From Nocardia brevicatena NBRC 12119 (GTDB taxonomy: Bacteria > Actinomycetota > Actinomycetes > Mycobacteriales > Mycobacteriaceae): a DNA stretch of 64,000 bases. The stretch covers positions 62,001 to 126,000 of the forward strand of contig NZ_BAFU01000052.1 of assembly GCF_000308495.1 (NCBI RefSeq). The letters run 5' to 3'. Position numbers and translations under genes: made by a program. Positions 1 to 8,866 of the stretch are shown here, piece after piece; within the stretch, counting starts at the first letter, position 1; each line of letters starts with the position of its first letter. Below the pieces are notes generated by a model. The model was not told the DNA's origin and searched no databases. It saw only the letters and a program-made list of their open reading frames with translations.

Positions 1-1663
1 TCGACCCGTCCGCGCTCTTGCGTAGGTTCAGGTGATACCGCCACGTCCGGTCGTCGCGTTCGGGCAGGTCGGCACGGTCGTGATACAGACCCCAGCGGGA
101 TTCGGTGCGGGTCAGGGAACTGCGTGCCGCCATCTCCGCGCAGTCGCGGATGAACGACACCTCCACCGCCCGCATCAGCTCGTGCGGGGTGCGGGCGCCC
201 ATCTCGGCGATCTCGGCGCGCATTCGCTCGAATGTCTCCACCGCGATCGAGAGCTTGGTGGCCGTTTTCGGCGGCGCCACGTAGTCGTTCACGAAACGGC
301 GCAGTTTGTACTCGACCTGGGGCTGTGGCGGACCGTCCGGGTGGCGCAGTGGGCGGTACACGAGTTCGTGCGCGGCTTCGAGTTGGTCGGCCGGTAGGTC
401 GGCGGGGGTCGTGATATCGGCCAGTGTGCCCGCGGCGTGCGTGCCGGCGAGCTCGCCGAAGACGAACGCGCCGATCATGTAGTTGTGCGGGACACAGGCC
501 AGGTCGCCGGCGGCGTACAACCCGGGCACGGTGGTGCGGGCGTTCTCGTCCACCCACACACCTGATGCGGAATGCCCACTGCACAAACCGATTTCGGAGA
601 TGTGCATCTCGATATCGTGGGTGCGGTAGTCGTGCCCGCGGTTGGCGTGGAAGGTGCCGCGGGTGGGGCGTTCGGTGGTGTGCAGGATCCCCTCCAGCGT
701 GGAGAGGGTCTCCTCCGGCAGGTGCGACACCTTCAGGTAGATCGGGCCGCGCGCGGACTCGATCTCGCGTTTCACCTCCGCCATCATCTGTCCCGACCAG
801 TAGTCGGAGTCGACGAACCGTTCGCCCCGGGCGTTCACCTGGTAGCCGCCGAACGGGTTGGCGACATAGGCGCAGGCCGGGCCGTTGTAGTCCTTGATCA
901 GCGGATTGATCTGGAAGCATTCGATGCCGCTGAGTTCGGCCCCGGCGTGATAGGCCATGGAATAGCCGTCGCCGGCATTGGTCGGGTTCTCGTAGGTGCC
1001 GTACAGGTAGCCCGAGGCAGGCAGGCCCAGGCGACCGCAGGGCCCGGTCGCCAGGATCACGGTCTTCGCGCCCACCGCGTAGAACTCACCGGTGCGGGTG
1101 TGCAGGGCGGCGGCCCCGACGGCCCGGCCGCCGGAGGTGAGGACACGCACCGGCATGAGCCGGTTCTCGATCCGGATGCGTTCCCGCATCTTCCGCTGCC
1201 GCAGTACCCGATACAGGACCTTCTTGACGTCCTTGCCCTCGGGCATCGGCAACACATACGACCCCGACCGGTGCACCCGGCGCACCGCGTAGTCGCCGTA
1301 GGCGTCCTTCTCGAATTTCACCCCGTAGCGCTCGAGTCGCTGCACCATGGCGAACCCGCGGGTGGCGGTCCGGTGCACGGTGCGCTGGTCGACGATGCCG
1401 TCGTTGGCGCGGGTGATCTCGGCGACGTAGTCCTCCGGTTCGGCCTTACCGGGGATGACGGCGTTGTTCACCCCGTCCATGCCCATCGCCAGGGCCCCGG
1501 AGTGTCGGACGTGCGCCTTCTCCAACAGCAGAACGTTCGCGCCGTGTTCGGCGGCGGTGAGTGCGGCCATGGTGCCGGCGGTGCCGCCGCCGATCACCAG
1601 CACATCGCAGTCCAGCCGGACGGTGCGGGCGAGATCGGGGATGCGGATGGTGGGCGCGGTCAT
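1..1663 (-). CDS. AprA/fumarate-reductase-type FAD oxidoreductase (3' end beyond window)
   Basis: The reverse strand reads openly from an ATG at 1663 to base 1, giving about 554 residues without a stop. Near the N-terminus is a Rossmann FAD motif (VLVIGGGTAGTMAALTAAEH) followed by a glutamate-ending strand (LLLEK) and an HSGA motif. The layout, with an internal YNGPACAYVANPFGG stretch and a late GLYAAGDLACVPHN FAD motif, resembles the adenylylsulfate reductase alpha/fumarate reductase flavoprotein family. It is the last gene of the operon and overlaps the ATPase gene by ATGA. The ferredoxin four genes upstream is the likely electron partner. The substrate is unknown; the linked sulfonate-type importer suggests reduction or oxidation of an imported sulfur compound. 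Family call is firm, reaction is inference. Confidence 0.85.
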   Translation of the reverse strand, partial: MTAPTIRIPDLARTVRLDCDVLVIGGGTAGTMAALTAAEHGANVLLLEKAHVRHSGALAMGMDGVNNAVIPGKAEPEDYVAEITRANDGIVDQRTVHRTATRGFAMVQRLERYGVKFEKDAYGDYAVRRVHRSGSYVLPMPEGKDVKKVLYRVLRQRKMRERIRIENRLMPVRVLTSGGRAVGAAALHTRTGEFYAVGAKTVILATGPCGRLGLPASGYLYGTYENPTNAGDGYSMAYHAGAELSGIECFQINPLIKDYNGPACAYVANPFGGYQVNARGERFVDSDYWSGQMMAEVKREIESARGPIYLKVSHLPEETLSTLEGILHTTERPTRGTFHANRGHDYRTHDIEMHISEIGLCSGHSASGVWVDENARTTVPGLYAAGDLACVPHNYMIGAFVFGELAGTHAAGTLADITTPADLPADQLEAAHELVYRPLRHPDGPPQPQVEYKLRRFVNDYVAPPKTATKLSIAVETFERMRAEIAEMGARTPHELMRAVEVSFIRDCAEMAARSSLTRTESRWGLYHDRADLPERDDRTWRYHLNLRKSADGS

Positions 1664-2409
1664 GACAGGGCCGCCAGGATCTCGGCGCGTTCAGCGCGGC
1701 GTTCGTCGGCCGTACGCGGATTCGGTACGTCGACGAGCGCCCGCAGCGGTTGGCCGGCGCGGTCGAGCACGGCGACCCGGTCGCCGAGCAGCAGCGCCTC
1801 GTCGACATCGTGGGTGACGAAGACGACCGTGGTCGGATGGGTGCGCCACGTGTCGATGAGCAGCCGCTGCATGGTGGCGCGGGTCTGAGTGTCCAGGGCG
1901 CCGAACGGTTCGTCCATCATCACCGCGCGCGGCGCCCCGGCCAGCCCCCGCGCCAACTGCACGCGCTGGCGCATCCCGCCGGACAGGCTCTTGGGCAGAT
2001 AGTCGCCGAACCCGGTGAGACCGACCTCCTCGATCCATCGGTCGGCGACCGCGCGGCGGCCCTCCTCGGGTTCGCCACGGAGTTTCAGGGCCAGTTCGAT
2101 ATTCGAACGGACAGTGCGCCAGGGGAGCAGGGCGTTGTCCTGGAAGACGACCGCGCGGTCGCGGGAGGTGGTGGTCACCGGTTCGTCATCGGCGAGTACC
2201 CGGCCCGAATCCGGGCGCAGCAGCCCGGCCAGCGCCCGCAGGACGGTGGATTTACCGCACCCGGACGGTCCGGTCAGTACCAGGATCTCGCCGGGGCGCA
2301 CCTCGAAGCCGAGGCCGGCGATCACCGGTGTGTCGGTATAGGACAGGAAGACATTGTCCAGTCGCAGCCGCAGTCCGGCCGTCGTGACGGAGTCGAGGGC
2401 GCTGGTCAT
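1660..2409 (-). CDS. ABC transporter ATPase, SsuB/TauB type
   Basis: A 249-residue nucleotide-binding subunit of a nitrate/sulfonate/taurine-type importer. It has Walker A GPSGCGKST, a Q-loop (VVFQDNALLPW), the signature LSGGMRQR, Walker B (AVMMDEPFGALD) and an intact H-loop (FVTHDVDEAL). I chose the ATG at 2409 because it overlaps the permease stop by ATGA and the domain begins about 12 residues later; an open frame continues further upstream but lies inside the permease gene. It would energise the permease encoded just before it. All catalytic motifs are canonical, unlike the ATPase pair of the third importer in this window. Confidence 0.93.
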   Translation of the reverse strand: MTSALDSVTTAGLRLRLDNVFLSYTDTPVIAGLGFEVRPGEILVLTGPSGCGKSTVLRALAGLLRPDSGRVLADDEPVTTTSRDRAVVFQDNALLPWRTVRSNIELALKLRGEPEEGRRAVADRWIEEVGLTGFGDYLPKSLSGGMRQRVQLARGLAGAPRAVMMDEPFGALDTQTRATMQRLLIDTWRTHPTTVVFVTHDVDEALLLGDRVAVLDRAGQPLRALVDVPNPRTADERRAERAEILAALS

Positions 2410-3266
2410 CGCGCGTTCTCCTCTCCACGGGGCAGCCAGCGTGTGACGCGGCGGCCCATGAGTTCGACGGCGGCCGAGGTGGCGAACCCCAACACACCGA
2501 TCGTGATGATGCCGACGAAGACCCCGGGGTAGTCGACGATCGTGTACGCCTGCCAGGTGCGGTAGCCCACGCCGAGGCGGCCGGAGATCATCTCGGCGGA
2601 GATGACGCAGATCCACGCCACCCCGATACCGACCGACAGGCCCCCGAATACGCCCGGCAGCGCACCGGGGAACACCACCCGCGCCAGCACGTCCCACCGG
2701 TTGCCGCCGAGGGTGCGTACGGAATCCTCCCACAGCGTGGGCAGGGCCCGTACGGCGTGCCGGGTGCTGACCATGATGGGGAAGTAGGCGGCCAGGAAGG
2801 TGATGAAGACGATGCCGGCTTCGTCGTCGGGGAACAGCAGAATCGCGATCGGCACCACCGCGATGGCGGGTACCGGCCGGGCCAGTTCGGCCAACGGGCC
2901 GAACAGAGTGGAGAACCAGCGGGAGCGGCCCAGCGCGATCCCGGTGCCGACCCCGACGACCGTGGCCAGACCGAAACCGCTGAGGATACGGATCAGCGAC
3001 TGGGCGAGGTCCAGGTAGTAGACGTCGGTGCCGAGTTGGCGCCACAGGGCCGAGAAGATCTCGGTGACCGTCGGCAGGGTGTCGAACCGCAGCCAGAGCC
3101 GGATGCCGGCCGCGGTGAACAGCTGCCACAGCAGCAGCGCCGCCAGGACCGAGCCGATCCGCGCGACCCGGGCCGGCCAGGGCGAACCGGGCCGTTTGTC
3201 GGTGTGCTCGGTGGTGTCGGTGACTGCGACGATATCGGCCGGGACGGCGGTGACCGTCATACTCAT
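2406..3266 (-). CDS. ABC transporter permease, SsuC/TauC type
   Basis: A 286-residue inner-membrane permease with about six hydrophobic segments, the first at about residues 35-55. The cytoplasmic EAA loop, which docks on the ATPase, lies near residues 190-215 (RTLGGNRWDVLARVVFPGALP). Length and layout fit the BPD_transp_1 family that takes up sulfonates, taurine or nitrate. The start overlaps the stop of the binding-protein gene by four bases and the stop overlaps the ATPase start, so the three are translationally coupled. Substrate cannot be read from the permease itself. Confidence 0.92.
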   Translation of the reverse strand: MSMTVTAVPADIVAVTDTTEHTDKRPGSPWPARVARIGSVLAALLLWQLFTAAGIRLWLRFDTLPTVTEIFSALWRQLGTDVYYLDLAQSLIRILSGFGLATVVGVGTGIALGRSRWFSTLFGPLAELARPVPAIAVVPIAILLFPDDEAGIVFITFLAAYFPIMVSTRHAVRALPTLWEDSVRTLGGNRWDVLARVVFPGALPGVFGGLSVGIGVAWICVISAEMISGRLGVGYRTWQAYTIVDYPGVFVGIITIGVLGFATSAAVELMGRRVTRWLPRGEENAR

Positions 3267-4639
3267 GATCGGACCTCCGTGATGGCCTGGTCGTAGCTCA
3301 CCGGAACGGCCGTCGGGTGGGTCTGCCGATAGCGCTCGGCGGCGGCGTCCGTGGTGAAGGGAAAGAAGAGGTCGCCGTCGCGCAACCAGACGGCCTTGTC
3401 GGCGAACCAGCGGGTACCCAGCTCGGCGTCCAGAACATAGGCCTCGCGGACCGTTTCCCCCTTGGTGCGTGCGGTTTTCACGGCCCGCAGCAGGGCGTTC
3501 GGGTTATCGGCCGGTTGGGTGGTGGCCTGTTCGGCAAGCCAGAGCTCGTTGCCGGAGCCGGCGGTGCGGTTCGTCGGGTCGGCCAGCGCGGCCTCGTAGT
3601 CGCTGCCGCGCTCGGCGAATGCCTTCCGAATGGCCGTGTCGTCGACGAACGCGTCGATGTCCAGGTCGGCGAATTCACCGATCGTCTTCAGATATCGCAC
3701 ATCGTCGGTGAACGCCGCGATGAGGCTCGGCTTCAACGTGGTGTCGAAGGAGGTGCCGCCGGGACCGTTGTAGAGATACACCACTTCCTGGGGCAGACCC
3801 GAGCCCTCGGCCACGATCCGGGCGGCCTCGAGGGGGTCCTGTCGGAGGAATTCGGTGGCGTCCAGCTGCGCCTGCAGGAACGCGTCCAATACCTCCGGAT
3901 GCTGTTCGCTGTAGTCGGTGCGGGCGACCACCCCGTGGAAGGTGGGCACGTTCAGTTCCGCGCCGTCGTACAGCAGTTTCGCCTTGTCCTGGAACACCAG
4001 CAGTCCCGGCCAGGCCACGAACTGCGATAACGCGGCCACCTGGCCGGACTCCAGCGCCGAGGCACCCACCTGGGGCTGTTGGTTGAGCACCTCCACACCC
4101 GTGTTCGGGTCGATCCCGGCACGGGTCAGCGCCTGCACCAGCGTGCCGTGACCGGCGGATCCGACGCTCGCCGACACCTTCTTCCCGCGCAGGTCCGCCA
4201 GGTTGTTCGCCGGTGAGTTCGGCGGCACCACGACCATATTGAGCGCGCCCTTGGGGTTGTACCCGGTCACCGACACGAATTCGGTGCGCGACCGTTCGTT
4301 GACCTGGGTGCGGGAACCGTTGATGAGCAGCGGATAGTCGCCCATCGATCCGATATCGATCTTCTCCGCCACCATCTGCGCCGTGATCGGCGCACCCGTG
4401 TCGTAGTCCTGCCACTCCACCTGATACCGCGCGCCGCCGCCGTCGGTGATCTCGTGCAGCCGGCGTTCCAGGTACCCCTGCGCCCGCAGCAGAGTGCCGG
4501 CGGTGACGGTATTGATGGTCTTGGACTGGTATCCGACGACCACCCGCACGGTGTCGCCGGACGCCGCCCCCTCCAGCGCGCACCCGGTGAGGGTGAGCGC
4601 GAGGGCGGCGGCGAGGATAAGGAAACGTCGTGTACGCAT
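3263..4639 (-). CDS. ABC substrate-binding lipoprotein with a C-terminal extension
   Basis: A 458-residue exported binding protein. A lipoprotein signal ends in LTGC with the lipidated Cys at residue 20. Residues of about 30-350 fit the SsuA/TauA fold, including VVGYQSKTINTVTAGTLL, DIGSMGDYPLLING and a DLRGKKVSASVGSAGHGTLV segment. The protein is about 100 residues longer than usual. The tail (about 380-455) reads as EAYVLDAELGTRWF, then WLRDGDLFFPFTTDAAAERY, a pattern that recalls NosL, a copper-binding lipoprotein family; this is a tentative match by eye. The gene overlaps the permease start and follows the ferredoxin gene by seven bases. Ligand is probably a sulfonate-like anion. Confidence 0.88.
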   Translation of the reverse strand: MRTRRFLILAAALALTLTGCALEGAASGDTVRVVVGYQSKTINTVTAGTLLRAQGYLERRLHEITDGGGARYQVEWQDYDTGAPITAQMVAEKIDIGSMGDYPLLINGSRTQVNERSRTEFVSVTGYNPKGALNMVVVPPNSPANNLADLRGKKVSASVGSAGHGTLVQALTRAGIDPNTGVEVLNQQPQVGASALESGQVAALSQFVAWPGLLVFQDKAKLLYDGAELNVPTFHGVVARTDYSEQHPEVLDAFLQAQLDATEFLRQDPLEAARIVAEGSGLPQEVVYLYNGPGGTSFDTTLKPSLIAAFTDDVRYLKTIGEFADLDIDAFVDDTAIRKAFAERGSDYEAALADPTNRTAGSGNELWLAEQATTQPADNPNALLRAVKTARTKGETVREAYVLDAELGTRWFADKAVWLRDGDLFFPFTTDAAAERYRQTHPTAVPVSYDQAITEVRS

Positions 4640-4646
4640 GCTGGGT

Positions 4647-4874
4647 CTACCTCAGGAGATACGGCATATTGACGGTGACGGCCCCGGTCGGGCAGCGTGC
4701 GGCGCACGGCCCGCAGTACCAGCACTCGTCGACGTGCATATAGGCCTTGCCGTTATCGGGGTTGATGGCGAGCGAGTCGAGGGGACAGATCTCCACGCAC
4801 AGGGTGCAGCCCTCGATGCACAGTGATTCGTCGATGGTGACCGGGATATCGGCGCGCTGGTCGGCGAGAGCCAT
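4647..4874 (-). CDS. Two-cluster 4Fe-4S ferredoxin, AprB-like
   Basis: A 75-residue iron-sulfur protein with two complete CxxxC/CxxC-type cluster sets: Cys 19, 23, 26, 30 and Cys 51, 54, 57, 61, the last Cys of each followed by Pro. That is the 2[4Fe-4S] layout of soluble ferredoxins and of the small subunit of adenylylsulfate-reductase-like enzymes. Its start directly abuts the GntR stop and the binding-protein gene follows after seven bases. The flavoprotein at the operon end is the obvious redox partner, so these two probably form a flavin/iron-sulfur oxidoreductase even though transporter genes separate them. Confidence 0.9.
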   Translation of the reverse strand: MALADQRADIPVTIDESLCIEGCTLCVEICPLDSLAINPDNGKAYMHVDECWYCGPCAARCPTGAVTVNMPYLLR

Positions 4875-5663
4875 CTACAGCACCTTCCATTCGGGAATAG
4901 ATCGAACAAGATTGCCGCGCAAGGTGATTCGGTCACCGCGCATATGGATGTACTCGAGGTCCACCGGGGTGCCGTCGTCGAGCCGGGTGAGCCGTTCGAG
5001 CATCAACAGCGCCGACGCCGGCGGGACGTCGAGGGTGGCGGCGGTGTGTCGGTCGGCGGGCACCGCCTCCACCGCCAGGTCGGCCGAGCCGAGTGACTGC
5101 CCGCTCAGCCGCTCCAGCAGAACGAAGATGTCGGTGTCGGCCAGATCGTGGTCGAGCACGCGGGTGCCGATCTCGGGGGAGAGGTAGGTGAGGTCCAGAC
5201 TCAGCGGCTGTTCGTCCAGGAACCGCAACCGCTCCACGTAGACCACGTGTTCACCCGGTTCGAGACCGAGACGGCGCGCGACCGCGGGCGGGGCGCTGAT
5301 CCGCATGGCCGCCCGCACCTCGTTGCGGACGGTGCCGTGCCCGTCGAATGTCTCCTGCAGGCCGAGCAGGGCGTCGAGGCCGTGGTCGTATTTCCGCGAC
5401 GCCACCCGCGTACCGATGCGTGGCGCCCGGGCGATGAGCCCTTCGTCCTTCAACAGGGCCAGCGCGTCTCGGATGGTGTTGCGGGAGACCTGGTGCTCGT
5501 CCGCCAGTTCCTGTTCACTCGGGAGGGTCTGTCCGAACGTTCCCGCGTGGATCTGGTGGCGCACGATATCGGCGATGCGCCGCGCCTGGTCGGCGCGTAG
5601 CAGCCGGACGGGCGCGGCCTCGGCCGCTTGCTCCGTGTTCTGGTCTCTGACCTGCATGAACAC
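4875..5663 (-). CDS. GntR-family regulator, HutC/UTRA type
   Basis: A 262-residue regulator that leads the operon. Residues of about 25-95 form the winged helix of GntR proteins (LPSEQELADEHQVSRNTIRD, then LALLKDEGLIARAPRIGTRV). Residues of about 110-255 fit the UTRA ligand-binding domain (VVYVERLRFLDEQPLSLDLT; PVDLEYIHMRGDR). The start is ATG at 5663; a second in-frame ATG two codons later is equally possible. It is co-transcribed with the transporter and redox genes, so it most likely senses their substrate and controls its own operon. A strong inverted repeat lies 150 bases upstream of the start. Confidence 0.9.
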   Translation of the reverse strand: MFMQVRDQNTEQAAEAAPVRLLRADQARRIADIVRHQIHAGTFGQTLPSEQELADEHQVSRNTIRDALALLKDEGLIARAPRIGTRVASRKYDHGLDALLGLQETFDGHGTVRNEVRAAMRISAPPAVARRLGLEPGEHVVYVERLRFLDEQPLSLDLTYLSPEIGTRVLDHDLADTDIFVLLERLSGQSLGSADLAVEAVPADRHTAATLDVPPASALLMLERLTRLDDGTPVDLEYIHMRGDRITLRGNLVRSIPEWKVL

Positions 5664-5812
5664 CGACGATAACGAGGCGGCGGGGCTGTTTCTCGCCTCG
5701 TCCGCAGTGCTCGCGAGCCGATGGATACCATTGCGCCGGCCGTGCCGTGGTATGACCTGGGGAGATTCCTCCGGTTTCCGGTATTACGCCATCTCGGGCG
5801 CCGTGCCGGCGG

Positions 5813-5833
5813 TTCGAATCACGCCGATTCGAA
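5813..5833. promoter_or_regulatory. Perfect inverted repeat, candidate operator
   Basis: TTCGAATC and GATTCGAA are perfect 8-base arms around the 5-base spacer ACGCC. The site lies in the region upstream of the GntR-led operon. The inner core GAATC-N5-GATTC recurs upstream of ssuD at 21717-21731, and a weaker form lies upstream of sfnG at 25287-25301. That distribution suggests a shared regulator of sulfur-scavenging genes. The binding protein is not known. Confidence 0.55.
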
Positions 5834-5868
5834 TACGAGCGCATGAAGGAACTACGGCTGCGTCTCGG

Positions 5869-6041
5869 AGGTTTGCAGCGCCGAGCGGCCATCCGCAGGC
5901 CGACGGGTCGATGATCGATACCGCGATCCGCGAAGCGGCCGAAGAGGTCGGGATGACGATCGCGCCGGAAGAGCGGCGTTCGGCCGCATTATGCACCACT
6001 TGTCGTCCGCCGGCCGGATGGTGTTGTCTCCGCTCCGTTGA
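5869..6041 (+). pseudogene. Nudix hydrolase remnant (frameshifted)
   Basis: One frame encodes PSGHPQADGSMIDTAIREAA followed by EEVGMTIAPEER, which is a Nudix box (GX5EX7REUXEEXGU) with only its first Glu replaced by Gly. The homology then moves to another frame at about 5980: from the ATG at 5991 it reads MHHLSSAGRMVLSPLR and stops at 6039-6041. That phrase follows the box in actinobacterial Nudix proteins. The 5' part of the domain is missing. The same frame after the stop (6042-6248) encodes a further 68-residue stretch ending in ENDINCALCRGGDRK that I cannot identify and that may belong to another lost gene. Confidence 0.7.
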
Positions 6042-6262
6042 CGGGCGCGGCGTAAAATACGTAGATCACATCACGGGTATTTCTTCCCAGATCATCGAAA
6101 TGATCGTGTTTCGCATGTCTCGACGATCAGCGGCCTTTATCACGGATTCATGGCTCGGTACTGTGGTCCGTCCCTCGAGTTCGTCGGGGATTCGTCGCCG
6201 GAGAACGATATCAACTGTGCGTTGTGCCGCGGCGGTGACCGCAAGTAACTACTATTTCGATC

Positions 6263-7546
6263 GTGACGGCTTTTCGTCGCGATGATGCCGAAGTGGGCCA
6301 GTGGGTTGCGAGGATCGCCACCCGCATGAACGAGCGGGCGGTGGATATCAGCGCGGGTATCTATCGCGGACCCGAGAACGATATACCCGAGTTGCGTGCC
6401 AACAGTCCTGCCATCGAATTACTCGGTGCCAGCGTGAGTGGAAACGTAGACACACTGCTGCATGCCCTTCGGCACGACATCCCGGCGGCGCGGATCCGAC
6501 TTCCTACCGCAGCCATCGAGTACACCAGGCGCTTGGCTCAGCGCGATACTCCTGTCACTGCCTTGACCCGTGCTTACCATGTTGGCCAGTGGCGGATGAC
6601 CGAGCTGTTCTTCGCGGAACTGGAGACCGTCGATATCGCCCCGGCGGATCGGATCACCGTCGCGGAAGCGATCACCACCAGACTGTTCGCCTACCTGGAT
6701 CAAGCCGTCCAACAAGTTATCGCGATATATCAACACGAGCGCGAGCTGTGGCCGGAGGCCGGCCACAGCATGCGCGCGGTTCGCGTCCACGAAGTGTTGG
6801 AAGGAGAGCGGACCGTCGACGTCGACGAAGCCACCGCATCGATCCGCTACCCACTGCACTGGTATCACCTGGCGCCGGTCGTCTGGTATCCGGACGTTCG
6901 CGCCCGCGGTGACGAGCTGGTCAGGCTACAACGATTCGTCCGCGAATCGGCTCACGCGGCGGGGACCGGCATGAGCCCACTGGTCGTCGCCGACGATCGA
7001 TCGTGCGTCTGAGCGTGGTTGCCGTTTCGGTCGGCGCAGCCCCAGGCCGTTGCCGGGGTTCGTGGTTTCGCCGCCGGGTGCCCTGATGCACCACAGGTCA
7101 CGATCGGCACGATGGCCTCCGGAGTGTCGGGCTTTCGCCGATCACATCAGCTCGCCCAGCGTGCGCGCTCTGTCGTGTTGGCCCGAGGAGGCACCGAGCC
7201 GAGTGGTGTCGCAGCCGATGATCCGGGTGTGTCGGGGGCGGCCTTACTCGGCAACGAACTCGCGGAGGCCAGACAATGGGTCGGCGAGGTGCTCGGAGAC
7301 CTGGCCGTCGACAATGACAACAATGCGCGATTACGCGAGACACTGCGGGTGTTCCCACTCAACCGAGCCGGCTACAAAGCGGCAGCCGCGGAACTCGACC
7401 TGCATTTCAACACGGTGAAGTATCGGATCGAACGGGCGGTATCCCAGCGCGGTAGGGACATCTCCGAAGACGGACTCGACGTCGAACTCGCACTGCTCAT
7501 CTGTTACTGGTATGGATCGACAATCCTGCAGCCCGATACCACGTGA
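6263..7546 (+). pseudogene. PucR/CdaR-family regulator interrupted by an in-frame TGA
   Basis: Two open stretches in the same frame make one 427-codon regulator split by a single TGA at 7010-7012. The N-terminal part (from GTG 6263) fits the upstream helical domain of PucR-type regulators (ALTRAYHVGQWRMTELFF). The C-terminal part ends in the PucR helix-turn-helix (LRVFPLNRAGYKAAAAELDL, then HFNTVKYRIERA). Residues flanking the stop read SCV-stop-AWLPF, where relatives usually have a Trp, so TGG to TGA is the simplest change. No base is inserted or lost. No target gene is evident; the neighbours are also broken. Confidence 0.8.
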
Positions 7547-7596
7547 GGGCGCAGATGTAGCAGTGCCGGAGGCGGTCGCGTTTCCGGCGCCATGGT

Positions 7597-8508
7597 CTAC
7601 GATGCGCGTGGTGCGAGTGCCGAGGAACAGGCCGAATGCGCCCGCTCATAAACCTCCTTCAGCCCGTAGCCGTTGATGATCGGTATCCCATAGCGGTGTT
7701 CGAACGTGGTTCGCAGTTCGTCGCCGGCCCGGGTCTCGCAGCAGATGGCGAACCGAACCGACGAGATCTCCGGTCGCGCTCGGCCGGGCAGGGCGGACAG
7801 CGCCGTGTACATGGCAGGCTCCGCAGAGAAGTAGGTGGCACGACCGTGCTGGATCTGGTCGAAGACCATCCGCGGGCTGTTCGGGCCGGCCATGGTAACG
7901 CCGCCACCCGCAAGCAGCGGAGATAAGATGCCCACCACGATGCCGTTGATCCGAGACGACGACATGGCCACCAGATTGTGGTCGGTATCGGTCAGCGCGA
8001 AGACCTCGACCACGAATCGGGACAAGGCGTCGAGGTTACCGTGGTCGAGCAGCATGCTCTCGCCTTTGCCGGTGTGGGTGATCAGCGCTGGTGCGTTATC
8101 GCTCGGTTGTGTCGCGATGATGTCGGTACCCGCCACAGTGAGCTCGTCGGCGGGTATGACGGCCTGGGCCGACGGGGCACGCACCAATGGCTGCGCGGCG
8201 ATGAGAACCTTCGCACCCGCATCGAACTGCTGAAATCCGATATCCGCGGCGGTCGCCAAGGGGTCGACCAGGGTGACGGTGGCGCCCAGCCGCCAGGCGG
8301 CGAACATTGATACCACGAGTGTGGCGGTGTCGGGAAGTGCGACTGCCACCACGTCGCCGGCCGAGACGCCCGCTGCTCGCAAGGACGTGGCAGCCCGCCG
8401 AACCGCAGCCAGAAATTCGCTGTTGCTCAGGTCGATGCTGCCATCGGCAACAGCCGATGCCTGCGGCGCGGCAGCGGCGCGACGATCCGGAAGGGCCGAA
8501 AGAAGCAT
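7597..8508 (-). pseudogene. Truncated and degenerate AMP-dependent acyl-CoA synthetase
   Basis: About 303 residues resemble the N-terminal domain of acyl-CoA ligases (adenylate-forming enzymes): an opening AAPQASAVADGSIDLSNSEF region, GDVVAVALPDTATLVVSMFA, then AAWRLGATVTLVDPLATAAD. The ATP-binding loop, normally TSGTTGxPKG, has decayed to THTGKGESM. The expected YGLTE motif is YGLKE, and the protein ends shortly after it, so the catalytic C-terminal lid domain with its lysine is absent. It should not make acyl adenylates. I prefer the ATG at 8508, where homology begins, over longer upstream extensions. Confidence 0.7.
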
Positions 8509-8866
8509 ACGAAGTCCTCGGGAAAGGTTCAGTATAAGACTGAAGACCACGGTAGGAACCGCCCCACGGTTTGGCACTGTCTCATAGCAACCAAATCCGG
8601 CCTGGGCTTTATCGCCAAGAAACAGAATCGGGACTGCCTGGATTTATGCTCCTGATCTGTGGGAATTCATCTTCGTCCCACCACTACAGGCCTGTACAAC
8701 TCGAGCCCGAGTGGTGTCGCCATCTCGATCGGGCATTCTTGCCCGCCCCGTAGGACCGAGATCTCCATAGCCATCGGACCGAAACCGAGATCAATTTCGA
8801 CGGGCCGCCCTCGGCCGTAGGTAACAGATTAGACCGATACGGCTACGTCGTCGATCCTTCCCGAGT
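8509..8866. other. Gene-free stretch between two pseudogenes
   Basis: I find no convincing reading frame here. The only structure seen is a 6-base-pair hairpin with a 4-base loop at 8730-8745 (CGGGCA/TGCCCG). The base composition is lower in GC than the flanking genes, as expected for decayed sequence. Confidence 0.4.

Noticed and set aside
6042-6248. 68-codon open stretch after the Nudix remnant as a functional small gene.
   Set aside because: There is no good start codon or ribosome-binding site, and it lies between two broken genes. Its Cys-containing end looks protein-like, so I mention it only as a possible relic.
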